Positions 51,753 through 60,375 of a DNA stretch of 64,000 bases are shown in pieces. Numbering within the stretch: the stretch's first letter is position 1; each line of letters starts with the position of its first letter. The translations under genes were made by a program, and so were the position numbers. The notes under the pieces are model-generated. The model was not told where the DNA came from and did not search any database. It saw only the letters and a program-made list of their open reading frames with translations. This DNA comes from Mesorhizobium sp. (GTDB lineage: Bacteria; Pseudomonadota; Alphaproteobacteria; Rhizobiales; Rhizobiaceae), in contig SUGL01000001.1 of the NCBI GenBank assembly GCA_004963905.1, forward strand, positions 484,978 to 548,977, read 5' to 3'.

Positions 51753-52784
51753 ATGCACTGGTCCAAGTCAATTCTGTTTGCATCCGCGGCCATACTGGCC
51801 CTGGGCGCCGCCGCGGCGCATGCCGAGAACATGCCCAAGCGCATCGGCTACGTCACCAACTACGCCACCCATGAGTGGTACCAGAACGTCATCAAGGGCA
51901 TGAAGGCGCGCGCCAAGGATCTCGGCATCGAGTTCGAGGTGCAGGACGCCAATCTCGACATCGCCAAGGAAGTGTCGGCCGCGGAAGACTTCATGGCCAA
52001 GGGCGTCGACGTGCTGATCATCACGCCCGTCAACGAAGAGGGCGTGGTGCCGCTGCTGCGCCAGGCGAAGTCCAACAACATCCCGGTCGTGCTCGAGGGC
52101 AATCCGGTCAAGGGCATGACCACGATGGTCGCCATCTGCGACTACGACACCGGCTACATGTCCGGCGTCGAGGCGGGCAAATACGCCAAGGAGAAGCTCG
52201 GCGGCGTCGCCAAGGTGATGAATGTCGGCTTGCCGCTGCTTTCCGCCACGGTGCTGCGCTCGCATGGCTTCATGGACGGCCTGAAGACCATCATCCCCGA
52301 TGCGGTCATGGTCCATGACCTCGACGGCGGCGGCAATCCGGACCGCGCGCTCGAAGTTTCCTCGGCGGCGCTGGCCAAGAATTCCGACATCAACATCATC
52401 TACGGCATCAACGATTCCTCATCGCTGGGCGGCCTGCAGGCCTGGAAAGCGGCCGGCAAGTCACAGGACGGCCTGCTGACGGTCGGCACCGGCGGCGAAG
52501 GGCTCGCCTTCATCAACGCCATGCAGAACGAGCCGTCCTACCGCATCGAGGCCGCGATGTTCCCGGAGAAGGAAGGGTTCACCGCCATCGATGCCGCGGT
52601 CAAGCTCTTCAACAGCGAGGAAGTGCCCGAGCACATCGTCAGCCCGACCGCGCCGATGACCGGCGAGGACTGGAAGAAGTTCTATGACTACGACGGCACC
52701 ACCCGCACCATCAAATGGGACGCCGTCAATGCGCTGCAGCCGCCGGCAAAGTGCATGAAGACCTCAGCCGACCTGAAGAAATAG
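51753..52784 (+). CDS. ribose-type ABC transporter binding protein
   Basis: This is a 343-residue family-2 (RbsB-like) binding protein with a Sec signal (KSILFASAAILALGAAAAHA, cleavage after AHA). Its Rossmann-like bilobal domain has IGYVTNYATHEWYQN and the hinge segments DVLIITPVNEEGVVP and YGINDSSSLGG. AGAAGG lies upstream. It is the first transporter gene of the operon and is separated from the permease by hairpins and a palindromic repeat. Confidence 0.9.
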   Translation: MHWSKSILFASAAILALGAAAAHAENMPKRIGYVTNYATHEWYQNVIKGMKARAKDLGIEFEVQDANLDIAKEVSAAEDFMAKGVDVLIITPVNEEGVVPLLRQAKSNNIPVVLEGNPVKGMTTMVAICDYDTGYMSGVEAGKYAKEKLGGVAKVMNVGLPLLSATVLRSHGFMDGLKTIIPDAVMVHDLDGGGNPDRALEVSSAALAKNSDINIIYGINDSSSLGGLQAWKAAGKSQDGLLTVGTGGEGLAFINAMQNEPSYRIEAAMFPEKEGFTAIDAAVKLFNSEEVPEHIVSPTAPMTGEDWKKFYDYDGTTRTIKWDAVNALQPPAKCMKTSADLKK

Positions 52785-52796
52785 GCTGATCGACAC

Positions 52797-52823
52797 GGCC
52801 CTTCCCGTGAGGCGGGAAGGGCC
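52797..52823 (+). promoter_or_regulatory. strong hairpin after the binding-protein gene
   Basis: GGCCCTTCCCG (52797-52807) pairs exactly with CGGGAAGGGCC (52813-52823) around TGAGG. There is no T-tract. A second dyad (CAGGCGCCG / CGGCGCCTG, 52831-52870) follows. These would protect the upstream mRNA and lower expression of the permease genes. Confidence 0.7.
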
Positions 52824-52874
52824 GCCCGGCCAGGCGCCGTTGGCGGCAAAGACACCGGCACCGGCGCCTGACCT

Positions 52875-52990
52875 TAGAGCCGGATGATTTCAGGTCTGTT
52901 CGACCTGAAATCTGAATCCGTCTCTAAATTCAGGAGATAGAGCATGATGTCGTCCGAAAACCGCTTCACACTTTTCGGCATCATGCTCTA
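52875..52990. repeat. two adjacent palindromic repeats before the permease gene
   Basis: The first (52875-52926) pairs TAGAGCCGGAT... with ...ATCCGTCTCTA and contains a TTTCAGGTC/GACCTGAAA core. The second (52938-52990) pairs TAGAGCATGATG with CATCATGCTCTA and contains the TCCGAAAA ... TTTTCGG core. They belong to the same general palindromic families seen at 13729-13780 and 42250-42350. Confidence 0.75.
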
Positions 52991-53009
52991 GCGACGGGAA
53001 TAGATTGAG

Positions 53010-53993
53010 ATGAGCGAGCTTACACACGCCCCCGCGCAAAGACGTTCGATCGGCGGCCAGCTTCTGGGCGGCAGCCAGCTCGTGCTCGGTGTCATCCTGG
53101 CGGTGCTGTGCATCGCCATCTCGATCGCTGCGCCGCAGTTCTATTCGGAGGCCAACATCATCGCCATCCTGCGCCAATGCGCGCTGGTGCTGATCGTCGC
53201 CTCGGGCATGACCATGCTCATCATCACGGCGGAGGTCGACCTGTCGGTCGGAGCATCGCTCGCCTTCGTCGGCTGCATCGGCATGGCGGTGCTCAATTCC
53301 ACACACAGCCTTGCGCTCGGCATGCTGGCGGCTCTTGCTTTTGCCGGCGGCGTCGGCTTGTTCAACGGGCTGGTCGTCACCAGGCTGCGGGTGAACTCGC
53401 TGATCGCCACCATCGGCACGATGATGATGCTGCAGGGCGGCGTCTATCTGTTCACACGCGAGGCGGTGCAAAACCACAATCAGCTGGCGAGCTTTACCGA
53501 TCTCGGCGCCGGCTATGTCGGCGCGGTGCCGGTTCCCGTCATCCTGGCGGCACTGATCTTCGCGGTCGCCTATGTGACGCTGCGCTTCACCACGCTCGGC
53601 CGTTATCTCTACGCGGTGGGGGCCAATGAAAGGGCGGTGCGCCTGTCCGGCCTGCGCTCGGAATGGCTCAAGCTGTTCGCCTTCGTGGTCACCGGCCTTT
53701 GTGTCGGCGTCGCCGGCATGATCCTGTCGTCGCTGATGAATGCCGGCCAGCCGACCGCCGGCCGCGGCTTCGAACTGACGGTCATCGCCGCCGTCATCCT
53801 CGGCGGCACCAGCCTGCTCGGCGGCCGCGGCTCGCTGTTCGGCACCTTACTCGGCGTGCTGGTGCTGAAGGTGATCGACAACGGCATCATCATTCTCGGC
53901 TGGAACCAGGACCTGCAGATGGTGGTGCCTGGCGTCGTCATCATCCTGGCGACTTATCTCGACATCATCCGGAACAAAGCCAATGTCCGTTGA
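53010..53993 (+). CDS. ribose-type ABC transporter permease (RbsC family)
   Basis: This is a 327-residue permease with about eight to ten spans. It has the RbsC signatures ALVLIVASGMTMLIITAEVDLSVGASLAFVG and GRYLYAVGANERAVRLSGL. It overlaps the ATPase start by 11 bp. Confidence 0.9.
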   Translation: MSELTHAPAQRRSIGGQLLGGSQLVLGVILAVLCIAISIAAPQFYSEANIIAILRQCALVLIVASGMTMLIITAEVDLSVGASLAFVGCIGMAVLNSTHSLALGMLAALAFAGGVGLFNGLVVTRLRVNSLIATIGTMMMLQGGVYLFTREAVQNHNQLASFTDLGAGYVGAVPVPVILAALIFAVAYVTLRFTTLGRYLYAVGANERAVRLSGLRSEWLKLFAFVVTGLCVGVAGMILSSLMNAGQPTAGRGFELTVIAAVILGGTSLLGGRGSLFGTLLGVLVLKVIDNGIIILGWNQDLQMVVPGVVIILATYLDIIRNKANVR

Positions 53994-55515
53994 TTTCCTG
54001 CATCCCGGCGAAGGCACGGCCATCGACACGAATGTGCCGGCGCTGGAACTGCGCGGCATCGGCAAGCGCTTCCCGGGTGTCGTGGCGCTGGACAATGTCG
54101 ACTTCACCCTGGAACCCGGCAAGATCCACGCCTTGATGGGCGAAAACGGCGCCGGCAAGTCGACGCTGATCAAGATCATGGCTGGCGTCTACGGCAAGGA
54201 CGCCGGCACCATCCGCATGCGCGGACGTGAGGTCGACATCAAGTCGCCGCGCGACAGCCTGAAAGAAGGCATCAAGGTCGTGTTCCAGGAGATCGCCTTG
54301 ATCTCCGAGTTCACCGTCGCCGAAAACATCTTCCTCGAAGGCTATCCGACCGGCAAAGCCGGCTCGATCGACTGGAAGAAGATCCGTACCGATTCAGCAG
54401 CACTGTTCAACCGCATTGGCTTCAATGTCGATCCGGCGGCGCGGACCGGATCGCTGCCCGTCAGCCAGCAGCAGATGGTCGAGATCGCCCGCGCGCTTGC
54501 CCACGAGGCGCGCGTCGTGGTGATGGACGAACCGACGTCCTCGCTGACGCCGAACGAAGTCTCGCTGCTGTTCACCGTCATCCGCCGTCTGGCGGCCCTC
54601 GGCATCGCGGTGGTCTATGTCAGCCACAAGCTCGACGAAGTGTTCGAGATCGCCGACACGGTGACCGTGCTGCGCGACGGACGCCACATCTCGACCAGAA
54701 AGATCGGCGAGCACAGCAACGACACGCTGATCCAGGACATGATCGGCCGGCGCATCGACAATCTGTTCCCCCGCAAGCGCGGCGCGGCGGGCAGCAAGGT
54801 GGCGCTGTCGGTGGAAAATCTCAGCACGGCGAAGAAGCTGGACGACGTGTCCTTCGAGGCGCGTGCCGGCGAGGTGCTCGGCTTCTTCGGATTGATGGGG
54901 GCGGGCCGCACCGAGCTCGCCAAGGCGATCGTCGGCTACGATCCGATCACTTCGGGCACGATCACGGTCGACGGCCAGCGCCTTGCGCCGCACGACACGC
55001 GCACCGGCGTCAAGCTCGGCATCGGCCTGCTCACCGAGGATCGCAAGAGCGAAGGACTGATGAGCGAGCTGCCCGTCTACCAGAATGCCAGCCTCGCCTC
55101 GCTCGGCGCGTTCGCCCGCATGGGCTTCGTCGACAAGGCGAAGGAGCACAGAGCGGTGCAGGACTATGTCGACCGTTTCCGCATCAAGACACCCAGCCTG
55201 TTCCAACAGGTGAAGAACCTGTCGGGCGGCAACCAGCAGAAGGTGCTGATCTCGCGCTGGCTGATGCGGGGTCTGAAAGTCATCGTCGTTGACGAACCGA
55301 CACGCGGCATCGACGTCGGCGCCAAATCGGAAATCTTCGCGCTGATAGACCGGCTTGCCGGCGAGGGTTTGGCGGTCGTCATGATGACGTCGGAGATGCC
55401 CGAACTGCTCGGTCTTGCCGACCGCATCGCGGTGATGTGCGAGGGCCGCCTGACCGCGATCATGCCGCGCGAGGAAGCCACGCAGGAGAAGATCCTCAAT
55501 GCGGCGATCGGGTGA
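53983..55515 (+). CDS. ribose-type ABC transporter ATPase (RbsA family, duplicated)
   Basis: This is a 510-residue two-domain ATPase. In the N half, Walker A is GENGAGKST and Walker B is VVVMDEPTSSLT; the signature segment there is TGSLPVSQQQMVEIARAL. In the C half, Walker A is degenerate (GFFGLMGAGRTELAKAI), the signature is LSGGNQQKVLISRWL and Walker B is VIVVDEPTRGIDVGAK. This is standard for RbsA proteins. It works with two RbsC-type permeases. Confidence 0.92.
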   Translation: MSVDFLHPGEGTAIDTNVPALELRGIGKRFPGVVALDNVDFTLEPGKIHALMGENGAGKSTLIKIMAGVYGKDAGTIRMRGREVDIKSPRDSLKEGIKVVFQEIALISEFTVAENIFLEGYPTGKAGSIDWKKIRTDSAALFNRIGFNVDPAARTGSLPVSQQQMVEIARALAHEARVVVMDEPTSSLTPNEVSLLFTVIRRLAALGIAVVYVSHKLDEVFEIADTVTVLRDGRHISTRKIGEHSNDTLIQDMIGRRIDNLFPRKRGAAGSKVALSVENLSTAKKLDDVSFEARAGEVLGFFGLMGAGRTELAKAIVGYDPITSGTITVDGQRLAPHDTRTGVKLGIGLLTEDRKSEGLMSELPVYQNASLASLGAFARMGFVDKAKEHRAVQDYVDRFRIKTPSLFQQVKNLSGGNQQKVLISRWLMRGLKVIVVDEPTRGIDVGAKSEIFALIDRLAGEGLAVVMMTSEMPELLGLADRIAVMCEGRLTAIMPREEATQEKILNAAIG

Positions 55516-55572
55516 GGTCATGACGCTTCGCGGCGGCATTCCTTGCGTTCAGTCCTTCGAAGGGAGCAAGCG

Positions 55573-56568
55573 ATGAGCCTTACAAGCACGGCTTCCGCAA
55601 AAGCCGAGCCGTCCATGCTGGGGCGGCTCTTTGCCAGGCAGGAACTGGCGCTGCTGGTGTGCCTGGTCCTGGTGCTGGTGTTCTTTTCCGCCACGGTCGA
55701 GAATTTCCTCTCCGTGCGCAACATGACCAACGTGCTCGGGCAGGCCTCGCTCGCGCTCACCGCCGGCATCGGCTGCGCCATCGTCTTCATTTCCGGCGAG
55801 GTCGACATTTCGATCGGTTCGCTACTGGCGACCATCGCCTTGCCGCTGATCATCATCATGAACGACACCAACTCGCTGCTGCTCGGCGTCGGCGGCGCGC
55901 TGCTGTTCGGGCTGATCATCGGTGTGGTGAACGGCTATCTCACCGCCTATGCCGGCATCAACTCGCTGATCGTGACGCTCGGCACCATGTTCATCATGCG
56001 CGGCGGCGTCTATCTCTACACCGGCCAGCGCGCGATCCCCGACGATGCCGCCCTCGACAGCTTCATCGCGCTCTCGGACGGCCGCCTGTTCAACATCATC
56101 CCCTATTCGGCGGTCATCGCCATCGTGCTCCTCGCCGCATTCGGCTACATGATGCAGCACCGGCCGTTCGGGCGGCAGATCTATGCGGTCGGCGGCAACC
56201 AGGAAGTGGCGCGGCTGGCGGGCTACGACGTGCGGCGCGTCAAGTTCGTCTGCTTCATCATCAGCGCGCTGCTGGCGACGGTTGCCGGCATCATCCTGGC
56301 GGCGCGCGTCGGCTCGGCGCAGCATACGGCCGGACTGAACTTCGAATTCCAGGTCGTCGCCGCGACGGTGCTCGGCGGGGTGAGCCTCGCCGGCGGCATC
56401 GGCAGCCTGACCGGCATGGCGCTCGGCGTCCTGATCCTGCAGTTCCTGTCCAACGGCCTGCGCGGGCTCGGGCTGCCGACCGAATGGCAGCTGGTCATCA
56501 CCGGCATGATCATCATCGCCGCGGTCGCCTTCGACGAAGCGAAACGCCGGCGCGCGAACGGAGGCTGA
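55573..56568 (+). CDS. ribose-type ABC transporter permease (RbsC family)
   Basis: This is a 331-residue permease with the signature ALTAGIGCAIVFISGEVDISIGSLLATIAL and GRQIYAVGGNQEVARLAGY. AAGGGAG precedes the ATG at 55573; an in-frame upstream start at 55543 is less likely. It is a second, non-identical permease, giving a probable heterodimeric channel. Confidence 0.9.
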   Translation: MSLTSTASAKAEPSMLGRLFARQELALLVCLVLVLVFFSATVENFLSVRNMTNVLGQASLALTAGIGCAIVFISGEVDISIGSLLATIALPLIIIMNDTNSLLLGVGGALLFGLIIGVVNGYLTAYAGINSLIVTLGTMFIMRGGVYLYTGQRAIPDDAALDSFIALSDGRLFNIIPYSAVIAIVLLAAFGYMMQHRPFGRQIYAVGGNQEVARLAGYDVRRVKFVCFIISALLATVAGIILAARVGSAQHTAGLNFEFQVVAATVLGGVSLAGGIGSLTGMALGVLILQFLSNGLRGLGLPTEWQLVITGMIIIAAVAFDEAKRRRANGG

Positions 56569-56569
56569 C

Positions 56570-57355
56570 ATGGCTCGTCTTGAAGGAAAAACCGCTGTCA
56601 TCACCGGCGCCGCCGACGGCATCGGCCACGCGATCGCCGAGGCGATGGCGCGGGAAGGGGCGCATGTCTTTCTCAGTGACATCGCCGACAAGGCAGGCGA
56701 GGATTTCGCGGCGGCACTGCGCGCCGCCGGCCACCTGGCCGATTATGTCCGTTGCGACGTTTCGCAGGAAGCCGACATCGCCGGCCTCATCGATGCGGCC
56801 GTCAGGAAGACCGGGCGCCTCGACGTCCTGGTCAACAACGCCGCCATCGCCATCGGCGGCATGCCGGTGCACGAGATGACCGACGAGCAATGGCACCGGC
56901 TGATCGCGGTCAACCTGACCAGCGTCTTCCGCGGCTGCAAATACGCGCTGCCGCACATGATCGCGCAGAAGTCGGGCTCGATCATCAACATGGCTTCCGC
57001 GCAAGGCCATATCGGCCTCGACGGTTGGACCGCCTATGCCGGCGCCAAGGGAGCGGTGATGGCGATGACGCGCCAGATGGCGGTCGAGTTCGGTCCGATG
57101 AACGTCCGCGTCAACTCGATCTCGCCGGGCACCATCAACACGCCGATGAACGACAGGCTGATCAAGGAGATCGGCGGCAATCTCGCCAAGGCCTGGGTCA
57201 AGATGCATCCGCTCGGCCGCATCGGCGAGCCTTCCGAAGTGGCCGAGGCCGCCGTCTATCTCGCCTCGGATGCGGCCGGCTTCACCACCGGCACCGACCT
57301 GCGCGTCGATGGCGGGCTGACCGCCGCGCCGCGCTACGTCCCCGAACTGCTTTGA
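56570..57355 (+). CDS. SDR family oxidoreductase
   Basis: This 261-residue SDR has TGAADGIG near residue 12, NNAAIAIGG for NNAG, and a YAGAK active site. The C-terminal LRVDGGL is FabG-like. It lies 1 bp after a permease and 19 bp before the CaiB gene. It is probably an alcohol/ketone dehydrogenase of the sugar-acid pathway. Confidence 0.87.
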   Translation: MARLEGKTAVITGAADGIGHAIAEAMAREGAHVFLSDIADKAGEDFAAALRAAGHLADYVRCDVSQEADIAGLIDAAVRKTGRLDVLVNNAAIAIGGMPVHEMTDEQWHRLIAVNLTSVFRGCKYALPHMIAQKSGSIINMASAQGHIGLDGWTAYAGAKGAVMAMTRQMAVEFGPMNVRVNSISPGTINTPMNDRLIKEIGGNLAKAWVKMHPLGRIGEPSEVAEAAVYLASDAAGFTTGTDLRVDGGLTAAPRYVPELL

Positions 57356-57374
57356 ACAAGAAACGAGACATGAA

Positions 57375-58580
57375 ATGAACAAGGCCCTCGAAGGCGTCCG
57401 CATCCTCGATTTCAGCCATCTGCTGCAGGGACCGTTCGCCACGCAGCTGCTCGGCGACATGGGCGCCGATGTCATCAAGATCGAGCGGGCCGGCGCCGGC
57501 GACATGTTCCGCGGCATGACCTTCTTCGCCAAATGGGTCGGCGGCTCCGAGAGCCCGAACTTCCTCGCCTGGAACCGCAACAAGCGCTCGATCGCGCTCA
57601 ACCTGAAAAGCCGCAAGGTGCATGCCGTCATCATGGAGATGGCCCGGACCGCCGACGTGGTGGTGCAGAATTTCCGTCCCGGCGTGCTGGCCAAGCTCGG
57701 CTACGGCTACGAGGATTTCAAGGCCGTCAATCCGCGCATCATCTACTGCTCGGGTTCGGGCTATGGCGAGGAAGGCCCTTACGTCGAGCGCCCCGGCCAG
57801 GACATGCTTATCCAGGGGCTGGCCGGGCTGATCGCCAACACTGGCCGCGGCGACCAGGCTCCGGTTCCGGCCGGCGCCGGTCTCGCCGACCAGATCGGCG
57901 CCATGAACATGGTATACGGCATATTGTCGGCGCTCTACTATCGCGAGAAGACCGGCAAGGGCCAGAAGATCGAGGTCAATCTGCTGGCCGGGCTGCTCGC
58001 GCATCTCAACCAGGAATATGTTGCCGTGCTCAATCTCGGCGAGGATTTCGTGCGGCCGAATTCCGGCATCGGCCACCCCGGCATGCAGGCGCCGTTCGGC
58101 ATCTACGAGACGAGCGACGGCGGCTACGTGTCGATCGCCATGAGCCCGTTCAAGACGCTTTACGAGGTGCTGGGGGCGCCGCAGCTCGCCGTCTATGACG
58201 ACCTGAAGACGCTGTTCGACAAACGCGACGAGGTCTTCGAGAAGGTCAATGCCGAGACGAAGAAATTCGCCACGCAGGATCTTTTGGCGCGGCTTCTGGA
58301 GGCCGACATCTGGTGCGCCGAGGTAAAGGACATCCGCCGCGCGGCGGAAGACCCGCAGGTCACGCATATGGGCATGATCACCAGCTACGACCATCCGCGC
58401 GGCGGCAAGGTGCGGGTGGTGGCGCCCGCCGTCAAGATGAGCGAGACGCCCGCGACCATCGAACGGCCGGCGCCATTGGTCGGCCAGCATGGGCGCGAGA
58501 TCCTCGCCGAGTTCGGCCTGTCGAAGGACGAGATCGCCGCACTCGAGGCGTCCGGCGACATGACCGTGGACGCGGCCTGA
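57375..58580 (+). CDS. CaiB/BaiF family (class III) CoA-transferase
   Basis: This is a 401-residue class III CoA-transferase: GVRILDFSHLLQGPFATQLLGDMGADVIKIERAGAGD, QNFRPGVLAKLGYGYEDF, and the catalytic aspartate in RPGQDMLIQGLAG. It is related to the transferase at 28419-29573. It precedes enoyl-CoA hydratase by 2 bp. Together they suggest that an acid is activated to CoA, hydrated and later released. Confidence 0.88.
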   Translation: MNKALEGVRILDFSHLLQGPFATQLLGDMGADVIKIERAGAGDMFRGMTFFAKWVGGSESPNFLAWNRNKRSIALNLKSRKVHAVIMEMARTADVVVQNFRPGVLAKLGYGYEDFKAVNPRIIYCSGSGYGEEGPYVERPGQDMLIQGLAGLIANTGRGDQAPVPAGAGLADQIGAMNMVYGILSALYYREKTGKGQKIEVNLLAGLLAHLNQEYVAVLNLGEDFVRPNSGIGHPGMQAPFGIYETSDGGYVSIAMSPFKTLYEVLGAPQLAVYDDLKTLFDKRDEVFEKVNAETKKFATQDLLARLLEADIWCAEVKDIRRAAEDPQVTHMGMITSYDHPRGGKVRVVAPAVKMSETPATIERPAPLVGQHGREILAEFGLSKDEIAALEASGDMTVDAA

Positions 58581-58582
58581 CG

Positions 58583-59365
58583 ATGGGCGCCTACCGGACA
58601 CTCACGGTCGAAATCTCGCGCCGCGTCGCTGTCGTCACCTTCCGGCGCGCCGACCAACTCAACGCCATGAATCGGCTGATGCAAGGCGAGATCACCGATG
58701 CCTTCGAGGCGCTGTCCGCCGATGCGGACGTCGGCGCGATCGTGGTGACCGGCGAGGGGCGCGGCTTCATGGCCGGCGCCGACATCAAGGAATATGCCGC
58801 GCAGACAGGGCCGGAGTTCGACAGCTTCCAGGCTGCCGGCATGCGCATGTACGCGGCGATCGAGAACAACCGCAAACCGGTGATCGCCGCGGTCAACGGC
58901 TTCGCCTTGGGCGGCGGCATGGAGCTCGTGCTGTGCTGCGACATCGTGATCGCCAACCAGTTCGCCAAACTCGGCCTGCCGGAGATCAAGCTCGGGCTGA
59001 TCCCCGGCGGCGGCGGCACGCAACGCAGCGTCGCCAAGCTCGGCCGCAACCGCGCCAATCTTCTGCTGATGACGGGTGCGATCGTGCCGGCTTCCGAATT
59101 CGTCGGTGCCGGCCTGGTCAACGAGATCGTCGATGTCGACGCCCTGATGCCGCGCGCGCTGGAATTGGCCAAGATGATCGCCGCCGAGCCTGCCGCCGCG
59201 ATCGAAGGCCTGAAGGCCCTGACGGCGCATGCGGTGTCGGGCGAACTAGCCGATGGCCTCGCCATGGAGCGCGACATACTGGGCGGTCTCTATCGCAGCG
59301 AGATCGGCCAGCGGCGCGTCAAGGAGTTCGCCGAGAGAAGTGTTGCGAAGAAGGCCAGCCCATGA
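58583..59365 (+). CDS. enoyl-CoA hydratase/isomerase family protein (crotonase)
   Basis: This is a 260-residue crotonase with the oxyanion hole segment GRGFMAGADIKEYA and both catalytic-type glutamates (GGGMEL and LPEI) in place. It is consistent with hydratase activity on an unsaturated acyl-CoA. The stop overlaps the next gene (ATGA). Confidence 0.88.
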   Translation: MGAYRTLTVEISRRVAVVTFRRADQLNAMNRLMQGEITDAFEALSADADVGAIVVTGEGRGFMAGADIKEYAAQTGPEFDSFQAAGMRMYAAIENNRKPVIAAVNGFALGGGMELVLCCDIVIANQFAKLGLPEIKLGLIPGGGGTQRSVAKLGRNRANLLLMTGAIVPASEFVGAGLVNEIVDVDALMPRALELAKMIAAEPAAAIEGLKALTAHAVSGELADGLAMERDILGGLYRSEIGQRRVKEFAERSVAKKASP

Positions 59366-60375
59366 AGGGTGACGGTTATCGCGGCCTCGGCTGGGCGCAT
59401 GGCGCGCTGACCGTCCAGCGCCTCGGCGCGATGCTGGCGCCGGTGACGTTCGTGCTCGCCGACGGGCGTCAGGTTTCGCCTATGCATATTGCTCCCTGGT
59501 CGAACGAACGGCAACCGGAGGCGCTGCCGGGCATTCTGCGCAGGCTGCGCGGCGAGTGGCCCTGCGTGCCTTTCGGCTATTCGGCGCCTGCCGAGGGGTG
59601 GCCCGAGGCCTGGACGCGTGTCATGGAACCTCCGGCGCCGGACGAAGAAATCCATGGCCACAGCTGCAATCATGAGTGGACATGGCGCGACAGCGAGCCC
59701 GGGTCATTGTCGCTATCGCTTTCCTACCCCAAGGGGAGTCCGGTCGAACGCGCCGAACGAACGGTGAGGCCTGATCCGTCGGCGCCGGCCATCGACATTG
59801 AGTTCCGGGTATTCGTCCGCCGTGCGTGCCGCCTGCCGATCGGCCTGCATCCGGTGTTCCGGCTGCCGTTCGAGACGGGCGCCGCCACGCTGGAGCTTGG
59901 CGGCTTCGACGAAGGCCGCACCTATCCGCACGATGTCGAACCCGGCGCGGCGCTGTTTGCCAGGAACAAGACCTTCTTCGAGCTGATAGCGGTGCCGGCG
60001 CGCGCCGGGGGAACGATCGACGCCTCCCGTTTGCCCTTGGCCGCCGACACGGAAGAGTTGCTGCAGATCGAAGGCGTCGACGGTATCGCCGCGCTCGCCA
60101 ACCATGAGGATGGCTACCGGGTTCAGCTATCCTGGCAAAAGGAGCATTTCCCAAGCCTTCTGCTCTGGTACTCCAATCGCGGCCGCAAGGCAGCGCCCTG
60201 GAACGGACGTCACGTCGCCATCGGCATCGAGCCGATCTGCTCGCCCTTCGGGCTCGGCCCCGCGACCGCGCTTGCCGACAATCCCATCGCGCAATCCGGC
60301 ATCGCGACGGCGCTGGAGTTCTCGCCCGAAAAGCCGTTCGTGACCCGCTACCGCATCGAGGCATCCGCGCTGTGA
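59362..60375 (+). CDS. aldose-epimerase-fold protein
   Basis: This 337-residue protein has the galactose mutarotase-like beta-sandwich: PMHIAPWSNERQ near the N-terminus, GHSCNHEWTW, and LPIGLHPVFRLP with a conserved His. The canonical epimerase catalytic His/Glu pair is only partly clear. It is coupled to the hydratase and the CoA-transferase-like gene by 4-bp overlaps. A sugar-acid-CoA or sugar mutarotase is possible. Confidence 0.7.
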   Translation: MKGDGYRGLGWAHGALTVQRLGAMLAPVTFVLADGRQVSPMHIAPWSNERQPEALPGILRRLRGEWPCVPFGYSAPAEGWPEAWTRVMEPPAPDEEIHGHSCNHEWTWRDSEPGSLSLSLSYPKGSPVERAERTVRPDPSAPAIDIEFRVFVRRACRLPIGLHPVFRLPFETGAATLELGGFDEGRTYPHDVEPGAALFARNKTFFELIAVPARAGGTIDASRLPLAADTEELLQIEGVDGIAALANHEDGYRVQLSWQKEHFPSLLLWYSNRGRKAAPWNGRHVAIGIEPICSPFGLGPATALADNPIAQSGIATALEFSPEKPFVTRYRIEASAL

